Positions 1 to 5,577 of a DNA stretch of 20,850 nt are shown here, in pieces (positions within the stretch are counted from its first letter, which is position 1; each line of letters begins with the position of its first letter). The stretch is from IMG/VR virus record IMGVR_UViG_3300019999_000023, positions 1 to 20,850 of that record, one strand, 5' to 3'. Under the pieces are notes generated by a model. The model had not been told where the DNA came from, did no database searches, and saw only the letters and a program-made list of their open reading frames with translations. A program made the translations under genes and the position numbers. The stretch is from a virus.

Positions 1-2
1 AC

Positions 3-65
3 GCCGTTGGAGCGAAAAGCTTTGCCGAGATGTTCCCCGGTGCCGATCGCATCGTCATTCCATAA
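3..65 (+). CDS. 3' end of an upstream gene (partial, product unknown)
   Basis: An open frame enters from the left edge and stops at TAA 63-65. The 20 visible residues end in FAEMFPGADRIVIP. The next gene's Shine-Dalgarno (AAGGAG, 64-69) overlaps this stop, which is typical of the rest of the operon. In phages of this layout the gene before the cement protein is often a capsid maturation protease or scaffold, but too little is visible to name it. The call rests on frame, stop position and spacing only. Confidence 0.6.
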   Translation, partial: AVGAKSFAEMFPGADRIVIP

Positions 66-77
66 GGAGATCGACAA

Positions 78-527
78 ATGGGAAATTTTCAGACGGTAGT
101 TAACACTGTTCCAGGTGTTGGCGTCGCGGGCGATTGGGCCTCGGCCAACCACCACTGGTCAGTAGATGCCGGGCCTGGCGGCCTTATCGCCGGGGCCAGC
201 GGTGTCACGGTTGGGGCCTTTGCGTGGCTAAGCCAGCCGCTTGATGCGGACAGCGCTCCGGCAATTGCTAACAACTTTGGCTCGGGGCCAGTGGGCGGTT
301 TCGTCCACCGCGAGCAGCAGGGCCTGATCACGGCATTCCTCTCCGACGCGAGCATGCTTGTTCCGGCTGGGTTCCCCGTCACTCTCATGAATGACGGCAT
401 ATGCAAACTTCGCAAATGGTCTCGTTACATTTGCGGGGGCGGGCGCACCTACGACTGGCGCAACCCTGACGACGGCCACCATCGCGGCCGGCACTGCGGC
501 TACATTCACCGGTACTATTTCCGGTAA
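78..527 (+). CDS. Capsid cement/decoration protein, N-terminal part, frame-disrupted
   Basis: The first ~106 residues look like the N-terminal half of the phage structural cement (decoration) protein family: FQTVVNTVPGVGVAGDWAS, a glycine-rich segment, then the strongly recognisable GFVHREQQGLITAFLS and ASMLVPAGFPVTL. Such proteins bind the outside of the capsid lattice and stabilise it. After about residue 107 this frame gives a Cys/Arg/His-rich tail that does not resemble the family and stops at 525-527. The family-like sequence resumes in the frame one base ahead, in the ORF at 391-984. The start ATG 78 has a good Shine-Dalgarno (AAGGAG, 64-69). The expected segment around 'GDFW...GQK', recalled from homologues, is missing at the junction, so a deletion whose length is not a multiple of three, or a sequence error, is the simplest reading. 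The 78-527 frame alone is probably not a functional product. Confidence 0.75.
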   Translation: MGNFQTVVNTVPGVGVAGDWASANHHWSVDAGPGGLIAGASGVTVGAFAWLSQPLDADSAPAIANNFGSGPVGGFVHREQQGLITAFLSDASMLVPAGFPVTLMNDGICKLRKWSRYICGGGRTYDWRNPDDGHHRGRHCGYIHRYYFR

Positions 528-984
528 TATTCTCACGGCTGGAACGGTAACAAATACCATCTATCTGGGCGCGAGAGTTACGGGAACCGGTGTTGCCACA
601 AACACCCTGATTGTGTCTCAGCTAACCGGCGTTGCTGGCGCGGCTGGGACGTATGCCGTCAGCATTGGCGAGCAGACTGTTGCCTCTACGGCATTGACTG
701 CAACGCCATTTATTCTTGCTGGCACCGGTTCCGGCGTTGTCGTTGGACAGACGATCGTATCGTCCAGCGGCGCGAATGTCGGTGGCGTTATCGGCGCCTC
801 CGTGACGCAATTGAACCTGCCAAGCGCAGGAAGCTATCCGATCGCACCAGTTGGCGGCGTATCTCCTACCACTGCTGCTAGCGGCACGATTGTGCTCGGA
901 TCGAATATCGCGACTAAATGGGTGGCTATGTCCTCTGGCCTGGCTGGGGAACTTATCAAAATCAGCGATCACTTGCTGGGCTAA
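391..984 (+). CDS. Capsid cement/decoration protein, C-terminal part in shifted frame
   Basis: This frame opens with AYANFANGLVTFAGAGAPTTG and ends with TKWVAMSSGLAGELIKISD; both match the second half of phage cement proteins as I know them. Between these lies a Gly/Thr-rich module (nt 511-705, with TGTGVATNTLIVSQLTG and GTYAVSIGEQTVAST) that recurs in the neck terminator and sheath genes. The ATG at 391 has no Shine-Dalgarno and lies inside the N-terminal frame, so independent initiation looks weak. The part is most likely the 3' half of a gene starting at 78 and broken by a frameshift or deletion. Its reading frame has stayed open for 197 codons, so the break may be recent, an assembly artefact or bypassed in some way. 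The stop TAA 982-984 overlaps the Shine-Dalgarno of the capsid gene. Confidence 0.75.
   Translation: MTAYANFANGLVTFAGAGAPTTGATLTTATIAAGTAATFTGTISGNILTAGTVTNTIYLGARVTGTGVATNTLIVSQLTGVAGAAGTYAVSIGEQTVASTALTATPFILAGTGSGVVVGQTIVSSSGANVGGVIGASVTQLNLPSAGSYPIAPVGGVSPTTAASGTIVLGSNIATKWVAMSSGLAGELIKISDHLLG
511..705 (+). repeat. Gly/Thr-rich structural module, copy A (cement gene)
   Basis: About 65 codons with the pattern TGTxxG...GTGVxxxTxIxSQLTGxAGxxGTYxVxxxQTVAST. The same pattern occurs once in the gene at 4863 and twice in the gene at 5578. Similarity is at protein level; the DNA is clearly diverged. I recall similar modules in many phage structural proteins but cannot assign a Pfam name. Confidence 0.65.
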
Positions 985-997
985 AGGAGAGACTTAG

Positions 998-2104
998 ATG
1001 AATTTTCAGGAAGCAAGGCAGTCGTTTGAGTCTCACAAGGCTCATCTGATGCAGCAAGGCGTGAGCTGGGAGGAAGGCGTAGAGCCAAAGACGTACCTCC
1101 CATCCGGGTGGGCGTCAGATCTATCTCTGGCGGTTGATGCCCAGCCGGCAATCCAGACGGACCCAAACTCCGGTGTTCCGTGGATCTTCACCAACATGGT
1201 GGATCCGGTCGTATACCAGATCCTGTTCGCCCCGAACAAGGCGACCATGATATTCGGTGAGCAGCGCAAGGGAACCTGGATCGACGATACGGCTATGTTC
1301 CCGACCGTCGAGCATGATGGCGAAGTGTCCAGCTACGGCGATTATGCCAACAATGGCATGGTCAACGTCAATGCGATCTGGCCACAGAGACAGTCGTATA
1401 TCTTCCAGATCATCAAGAAATATGGTGAGCGGGAAGTTGCACGTGCAGGGGCAGCCAAGCTAAGCTGGATTAGCGAGATCGATAGATCCGCTGCGACCCA
1501 GCTGAACAAGTTCCAGAATCTGACGTACTTCTATGGTATTCAGAATCTGCAGAACTATGGGTTGTTCAACGATCCTAACCTTGCTGCCTCTCTTACGCCA
1601 GCTGCTAAATCGGAAGCGGGCCAGGGGAACCTGTGGTTTAACCCAACCACCGGTATCTTTGCGTCGCCGAACGAAGTCTATCAGGACATCCTGATTATGT
1701 ACGAGCAGCTTGTCCTCCAGACTGGCGGACTTGTCAGCGCAGACACGAAGATGGTTCTCTCCATGTCGCCTGCTTCTGAGGTGGCCTTGGCGTCGATCAA
1801 TTCGTTCAATGTCGACGTGCATGATATGCTGAAGAAGAACTTCCCGAGTCTCCGCATCGAAACAGCGGTGCAGTATGGGAAGCTCTCGACTGCGAACCCA
1901 CAAGGCGTAGCGGCAGGCAACTTCATGCAGCTGATCGCTGAAGAGTTGGAAGGCCAGGATACCGGCTACTGCGCATTCAACGAAAAGATGCGTTCGTTCC
2001 GGATTGTTCCAGAAATGTCTTCGTGGAAGCAGAAAGAGATGAGCGGCACTTGGGGTGCGATTATTCGCATGCCGGTCTGCTTTGTTAGCATGGTAGGTAT
2101 CTAA
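998..2104 (+). CDS. Major capsid protein (DUF2184 / encapsulin-like family)
   Basis: 368 residues, the usual size for this family. It forms the icosahedral head shell, presumably with an HK97-type fold. The stretch from WIDDTAMFPTVEHDGEVSSY through the YANNGMVNVNAIWPQRQSY segment to REVARAGAAKLSW is what I recognise as the DUF2184 major capsid family, and the C-terminus (WGAIIRMPVCFVSMVGI) is typical of the last strands of the fold. The start ATG 998 has a strong Shine-Dalgarno (AAGGAG, 984-989) overlapping the previous stop, fitting high expression. The next gene begins one base after the stop. The position after the cement gene and before a DUF4054-like adaptor supports the call. No oddities are seen. 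Confidence 0.92.
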   Translation: MNFQEARQSFESHKAHLMQQGVSWEEGVEPKTYLPSGWASDLSLAVDAQPAIQTDPNSGVPWIFTNMVDPVVYQILFAPNKATMIFGEQRKGTWIDDTAMFPTVEHDGEVSSYGDYANNGMVNVNAIWPQRQSYIFQIIKKYGEREVARAGAAKLSWISEIDRSAATQLNKFQNLTYFYGIQNLQNYGLFNDPNLAASLTPAAKSEAGQGNLWFNPTTGIFASPNEVYQDILIMYEQLVLQTGGLVSADTKMVLSMSPASEVALASINSFNVDVHDMLKKNFPSLRIETAVQYGKLSTANPQGVAAGNFMQLIAEELEGQDTGYCAFNEKMRSFRIVPEMSSWKQKEMSGTWGAIIRMPVCFVSMVGI

Positions 2105-2105
2105 C

Positions 2106-2600
2106 ATGCCAGGAACTGTGACGGTAGCATGCCGGATGCCAAATGGCCTCCGGCTCAGGATCTGGGACTTCCATGAAGTTGAAGATCAGGTCATTGGCGG
2201 CGGTGTGCGCACGCGCAAGCAGGCACATCGCAGCATCAAGCCCGGTAGGCCAGAGGAAGTTGTCCTGAAGGGGTTCGCTGTCCCATTAGGATATTCGGAT
2301 ACCCGGATCGTGGGTGGGTATGCCCTAACGTACAATGTCGATGCAGAGTTTATGTCGGAATGGTTCAGGCAAAACTCTGAAAGCGATCTCGTGAAGAACA
2401 ATATTGTGTTCTTCAATGATAAGGCCGAAGCTGTCGAGAAGAGGGCTAGGGATCACAAAAACACATTAAGCGGTCTTGAGCCTCTAAATACCGAGACGAC
2501 CTTCAAGAACAATATCGAGACGCAGGTTGACCCTCGCTGGCCCAAAAAAGCCAGCGCAGCCACGACGGCCATTCAGAAAGCATCGAGGGACTCGGCGTAA
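2106..2600 (+). CDS. Conserved phage protein of unknown function after the capsid gene
   Basis: 164 residues, start ATG 2106 one base after the capsid stop; the Shine-Dalgarno is weak, so it is probably translationally coupled. The N-terminal half is compact and beta-rich (LRLRIWDFHEVEDQVIGGG...VVLKGFAVPLGY, then ALTYNVDAEFMSEWF). The C-terminal half is charged and probably helical (DKAEAVEKRARDHKNTLSGLEPL) and ends in a Lys/Ala-rich tail. Proteins of this type follow the capsid gene in related phages, but I know of no assigned function. Position suggests a head or connector role. It overlaps the next start by one base (TAATG). Confidence 0.8.
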   Translation: MPGTVTVACRMPNGLRLRIWDFHEVEDQVIGGGVRTRKQAHRSIKPGRPEEVVLKGFAVPLGYSDTRIVGGYALTYNVDAEFMSEWFRQNSESDLVKNNIVFFNDKAEAVEKRARDHKNTLSGLEPLNTETTFKNNIETQVDPRWPKKASAATTAIQKASRDSA

Positions 2601-3046
2601 TGGGCGCAGTCGTAACGTTCAATTACCCTGCATGGGCGGCTAGATATCCGGAGTTCACCGGAGTCGATCCGACGCTTGTGCAGGCGTATTTTAACGAAGC
2701 GACGATCTATTGCCGCAATGATGGCGGCGGTCCCGTCAGCACAGACGCTATCCAGACAACTCTGCTTAATATGCTGACAGCCCATATTTGCCAGCTCAAT
2801 GCGGCGATAAACGGCCAGGACTCATCCCAGATTGTCGGGCGCATCAATAGTGCCTCGCAGGGCTCTGTTAGTGTGGGCACAGAGATGAATCTTCCTGGCT
2901 CGGCCGCCTGGTTTGCTCAGACTAAATACGGCGTCGCTTACTGGCAAGCTACCGCGCCATACCGGACGATGCGGTATATGCCAGGGCAGCAGCGACAGTT
3001 CGATCCATGGCGCTCGTTCGGGGGCGGTTCCTGGGGCAACAGGTGA
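2600..3046 (+). CDS. DUF4054-like head-tail adaptor protein
   Basis: 148 residues. The N-terminus (FNYPAWAARYPEFTGVDPTLVQAYFNEATIYC) and the following helix (LLNMLTAHICQLNA), then a serine-rich loop with GRINSASQGSVSV and a C-terminus rich in aromatic and arginine residues, are what I recognise as the DUF4054 family. Members resemble the gp6-type adaptor that sits under the portal and joins head to tail. The length is normal. The start ATG overlaps the upstream stop (TAATG) and its own stop overlaps the next start (TGATG), so translation is coupled on both sides. Confidence 0.85.
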   Translation: MGAVVTFNYPAWAARYPEFTGVDPTLVQAYFNEATIYCRNDGGGPVSTDAIQTTLLNMLTAHICQLNAAINGQDSSQIVGRINSASQGSVSVGTEMNLPGSAAWFAQTKYGVAYWQATAPYRTMRYMPGQQRQFDPWRSFGGGSWGNR

Positions 3047-3489
3047 TGGCCACGATCAAGGGTGGCAATATCTTCGCCAACTTTATACGAGGCGTTACCG
3101 AAGGCATGACAAAAGCGTCCGTGGTTGATGTTGGGTTCCTGGAAAATGCCAGTTATCCTGACGGGACGCAGGTTGCGCTTGTTGCGGCTGTCCAAGAATA
3201 CGGATCGTCGTCGCGCGGTATCCCGCCGCGCCCATTCTTCAGGCATATGATCGCCGCAAAGAAGGGCGAATGGCCAGATGCCGCTAGGCATCTGTTGGTC
3301 GACAACAACTACGATTCCACTAGGACGCTTCAGAAGATGGGCGAAGGCATTAAGGGCCAGCTGCAGCAAAGCATTGTCGACACCAACTCACCTCCACTTA
3401 AGTCATCGACGATCGCAGCCAAGGGCTTCGACAAGCCGCTCATCGACACAGGCCAGATGATCAATTCCGTAGACTATCGAGTCAAATAG
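3046..3489 (+). CDS. HK97 gp10-like tail completion / neck protein
   Basis: 147 residues from ATG 3046. An upstream in-frame ATG at 3007 exists, but 3046 gives the TGATG overlap used throughout this operon and a family-like N-terminus, so I prefer it. Visible family marks are DVGFLENASYPDGTQVALVA, the EYGSSSRGIPPRPFFR motif near the middle, the helix ending in GQLQQSIVDTNSPPL, and the C-terminal KPLIDTGQMINSVDY. This is the gp10-like / virion-morphogenesis pattern of proteins that complete the tail end facing the head. Its place directly after the DUF4054-like adaptor fits. Confidence 0.82.
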   Translation: MATIKGGNIFANFIRGVTEGMTKASVVDVGFLENASYPDGTQVALVAAVQEYGSSSRGIPPRPFFRHMIAAKKGEWPDAARHLLVDNNYDSTRTLQKMGEGIKGQLQQSIVDTNSPPLKSSTIAAKGFDKPLIDTGQMINSVDYRVK

Positions 3490-3502
3490 AAGGATTGGAA
3501 CA

Positions 3503-3904
3503 ATGCCATCAGCTACTTCTGTATGGTCGGGACAGATAGGCGACACGTCTAATGTTTCCGCAACGGTGATTACCAATAGCGTGTTGCCGGCCATCACCGC
3601 TGGCACGACGCACACGCTCGCCGGGGCGGTTCCGCTTACTGCGCAGATCAATGTTATCGCAGTCTGTGCCACGATCGCAGATGCCGTGGCTCTCCCATCT
3701 GCTGGTGCGGGGATGATCGGAGATTCGTTTATTGTTTTCAATAATGGCGCAGCTGCGGCAGCAGTATGGCCGCAGGCGGCTGATAAGATTGATGGTGGGA
3801 CAGCTGGGACCGCAGTAGTTTTGACACAGGCGAAGCGCTGTATCTATTATTGCACCTCTTTAAACAACTGGATTTCGGCCCAACTAGGTGTCGTTAGCGC
3901 GTAA
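3503..3904 (+). CDS. Small beta-rich virion protein, function unknown
   Basis: 133 residues, ATG 3503 with AAGGA at 3490-3494. The sequence is rich in Ala, Thr, Val and Gly, with short beta strands (GTTHTLAGAVPLTAQINVIAV, then IVFNNGAAAAAVWPQ, KIDGGTAGTAVVL and a final NNWISAQLG). It resembles small beta-sandwich domains often found in phage head or fibre proteins, with alternating strands ending in a 'WIS' strand. No signal peptide is seen. It lies between tail-completion genes, so it may be a minor head or neck decoration. The segment around NNGAAA shares 17 identical bases with the gene at 4527. Its stop overlaps the next start (TAATG). Confidence 0.75.
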   Translation: MPSATSVWSGQIGDTSNVSATVITNSVLPAITAGTTHTLAGAVPLTAQINVIAVCATIADAVALPSAGAGMIGDSFIVFNNGAAAAAVWPQAADKIDGGTAGTAVVLTQAKRCIYYCTSLNNWISAQLGVVSA

Positions 3905-4296
3905 TGAACCTTCACCAAGTCGTCTCCGGCAACATCCAGGCGATAAATCCTTACATTCGCCTGATCGTACAGGTCAGCACCGGATACACGACAAACCCAG
4001 ACGGATCACGCGTACCATCCTACGCGAACGCGCAGATAGTATTTGGGGATATCCAGGCCCTTCAATACACGGACGTCATGCAGCTTGATGGGCTAAACAT
4101 CCAAGGCGAGCGTCGCAAGATTTACATCAGCGGCCGTGTGGACGGTCTAGTTCGTGTGGATAATAAGGGCGGAGATCGCATCACTACGCCGGATGGATTT
4201 ATCTGGCAGGTCGCCATGGTCCTAGAATATTGGGCTGATTGGGTCAGCGTTGCTGTCACGCTTCAAGACCAAACAGATATGTGCCCGGGGAACTAG
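3904..4296 (+). CDS. Conserved neck-region phage protein (possible head-tail stopper)
   Basis: 130 residues. It has a Phe/Tyr-poor N-terminus (MNLHQVVSGNIQAINPYI), a beta-rich core (QVSTGYTTNPDG, IVFGDIQALQYTDVMQLDGLN, RRKIYISGRVDGLVR) and a C-terminal strand pair (GFIWQVAMVLEYWADWVSVAV). The pattern is familiar from contractile-tail phages, where it always sits between the gp10-like protein and the neck terminator protein; size and position fit a stopper or connector. I do not know an assigned function, so the role is inferred from context. Start overlap TAATG gives coupling to the upstream gene. Confidence 0.78.
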   Translation: MNLHQVVSGNIQAINPYIRLIVQVSTGYTTNPDGSRVPSYANAQIVFGDIQALQYTDVMQLDGLNIQGERRKIYISGRVDGLVRVDNKGGDRITTPDGFIWQVAMVLEYWADWVSVAVTLQDQTDMCPGN

Positions 4297-4305
4297 GGGT
4301 AATTC

Positions 4306-4524
4306 ATGCCGAATTTTTGGACGGAGGATCAGGCCGGCCCGGCTTATGATGAGCTTGGCGCGAGGGCCATCATGGATACTATCAAACTGAAGGCAAATGG
4401 CATTTCGAGCATCTTAGCGCCAGCTGTCCCTGCAAATGCGGCCGCGCTTGTGGCCGCCTACATCGCGACCGCGCCGGGCAAATCGGCGGATTTGACCGAA
4501 GCGAAGAAGCGCACGGGGAACTGA
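4306..4524 (+). CDS. Small hypothetical protein (72 aa)
   Basis: 72 residues, ATG 4306. It is mostly helical by eye, with FWTEDQAGPAYDELGARAIM followed by an Ala-rich stretch (ILAPAVPANAAALVAAYI) and a charged end (LTEAKKRTGN). It has no signal peptide or known motif. It fits exactly between its neighbours, 9 bases after one stop and 2 bases before the next start, in the same codon style, so it is probably real. No function can be assigned. Confidence 0.65.
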   Translation: MPNFWTEDQAGPAYDELGARAIMDTIKLKANGISSILAPAVPANAAALVAAYIATAPGKSADLTEAKKRTGN

Positions 4525-4526
4525 TA

Positions 4527-4859
4527 ATGCGGAAACTCATAGCTATCACCATCCTGATTGCGTGGCCTACCTGCGTTGTCTGGGCTAGCGTCAATGCGTC
4601 CGGGACAATCACGGTAACGGATACATTTCAGTCTGTATTTGCAGCCAATCCGACTCGTACAGGATGTAAGGTTCAGAATAATGGCGCAGCTGCAATGTAT
4701 GTATATTCTGGCCCCATAGCGAGCGCTACGAAGGATAGTAGCTATCAGATTGTGGCGGCTCAATCATCATTCGATTGTGCAATAGGCTTTGGGGTGCAGA
4801 CCGATCAGATTTCGATCACCGGAACTTCGACCCAGAAATTCTACGCGAACCAGTGGTGA
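4527..4859 (+). CDS. Small exported beta-rich protein with Sec signal peptide
   Basis: 110 residues starting at ATG 4527, two bases after the upstream TGA. Residues 1-20 form a clear Sec signal peptide: MRK, a hydrophobic core (LIAITILIAW) and a likely cleavage after VVWA. The mature part is about 90 residues of short strands (SGTITVTDTFQSVF, CKVQNNGAAAMYVYSG, DQISITGTSTQKFYANQW) with two cysteines. An exported protein between neck genes is odd. It could be a periplasmic factor made during infection, for example for exclusion or envelope change, or a virion protein that acquired an export signal. It shares 17 identical bases (the NNGAAA segment) with the gene at 3503, suggesting a common module. 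No named family is recognised. Confidence 0.75.
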   Translation: MRKLIAITILIAWPTCVVWASVNASGTITVTDTFQSVFAANPTRTGCKVQNNGAAAMYVYSGPIASATKDSSYQIVAAQSSFDCAIGFGVQTDQISITGTSTQKFYANQW

Positions 4860-4862
4860 AAC

Positions 4863-5576
4863 GTGGGATTCCTTCCTGTTCCATCGCAATCGCAGATACA
4901 AACGGTTCTGCGAAACTTCCTCATTGGAGTTCTCCCGTCAGGCGTGGATGTGATCCAAGGCCAGGACAACAACGTTCCTGAGCCTCAGCACGTTGACTTT
5001 GTCGTAATGACCACGATACGGCGCGAACGCATCGAAACCAATGTCGATACCCATAACGATTGTTCATTTATGGCATCGATAAGCGGCACGGTGATGACCG
5101 TCGCGAGTTCGATCCTGGGTCTGATTTCCGTTCCTAATATTCTCTTCGGGACGAACGTCACCATAGGCACGACGGTGCAATCCCAGACATCTGGTGCGCC
5201 TGGTGGCCCTGGGGTCTATACGATCTTTCCATCTCAGAATGTCGCCAGCGAGAAGATGGCATGCGGGACGCAGAACGATCTGCAGCCAACGCGCATAACA
5301 GTCCAGCTTGATGTTCATGGGCCAAACAGCGCCGACAATTCACAGACGATATCGACCCTGTTCAGGGACGATTTCGCAACCCTGTTTTTCTTTAAATCGG
5401 GGGTCGACGTTCGGCCACTCTATGCCGACGATCCAAAGCAGGTTCCGTTCCTAAACGCAGAGCAGCAATACGAGACGCGCTATATCGTCGAGGCCGTGCT
5501 GCAGGCCAATCAGGTGATCGCGCCACCGCAAGACTACGCAGATCAGCTCTTAGTGACTCTGGAAGAGGTTCTATAA
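4863..5576 (+). CDS. Phage neck terminator protein with inserted Gly/Thr module
   Basis: 237 residues from GTG 4863. The two flanks match the neck terminator (gp12-like) family: N-terminal QIQTVLRNFLIGVLPSGVDV, VMTTIRRERIETNVDT, and C-terminal TRITVQLDVHGPNSADNSQT, TISTLFRDDFA, VRPLYADDPKQVPFLNAEQQ, YIVEAVLQANQVI. Such proteins cap the tail tube and sheath at the neck. Between them, residues 69-133 are the Gly/Thr-rich module (SISGTVMTV ... VYTIFPSQNVASEKM) also present in the cement and sheath proteins, so this copy is longer than a protein made of the core fold alone. No strong Shine-Dalgarno is seen; the start lies three bases after the previous stop and is probably coupled. It is immediately followed by the sheath gene. 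Confidence 0.85.
   Translation: MGFLPVPSQSQIQTVLRNFLIGVLPSGVDVIQGQDNNVPEPQHVDFVVMTTIRRERIETNVDTHNDCSFMASISGTVMTVASSILGLISVPNILFGTNVTIGTTVQSQTSGAPGGPGVYTIFPSQNVASEKMACGTQNDLQPTRITVQLDVHGPNSADNSQTISTLFRDDFATLFFFKSGVDVRPLYADDPKQVPFLNAEQQYETRYIVEAVLQANQVIAPPQDYADQLLVTLEEVL
5067..5261 (+). repeat. Gly/Thr-rich structural module, copy B (neck terminator gene)
   Basis: Codons 69-133 of the neck terminator gene: SISGTVMTV, FGTNVTIGTTVQSQTSGAPGG, GVYTIFPSQNVASE. It aligns by eye with copy A (511-705) and with both copies in the sheath gene, and interrupts the family core between the DTHNDCSF and QPTRITVQLD segments. Confidence 0.65.
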
Positions 5577-5577
5577 A

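Noticed and set aside
1460-2107. Long - strand ORF (215 codons) opposite the capsid gene
   Set aside because: It lies wholly antisense to the well-recognised major capsid protein, its product looks like reverse-frame Arg/His-rich sequence, and no family pattern is seen.
3007-3489. Upstream ATG at 3007 for the gp10-like protein
   Set aside because: The extra 13 residues overlap the previous gene and lack family resemblance; ATG 3046 gives the TGATG coupling seen elsewhere.
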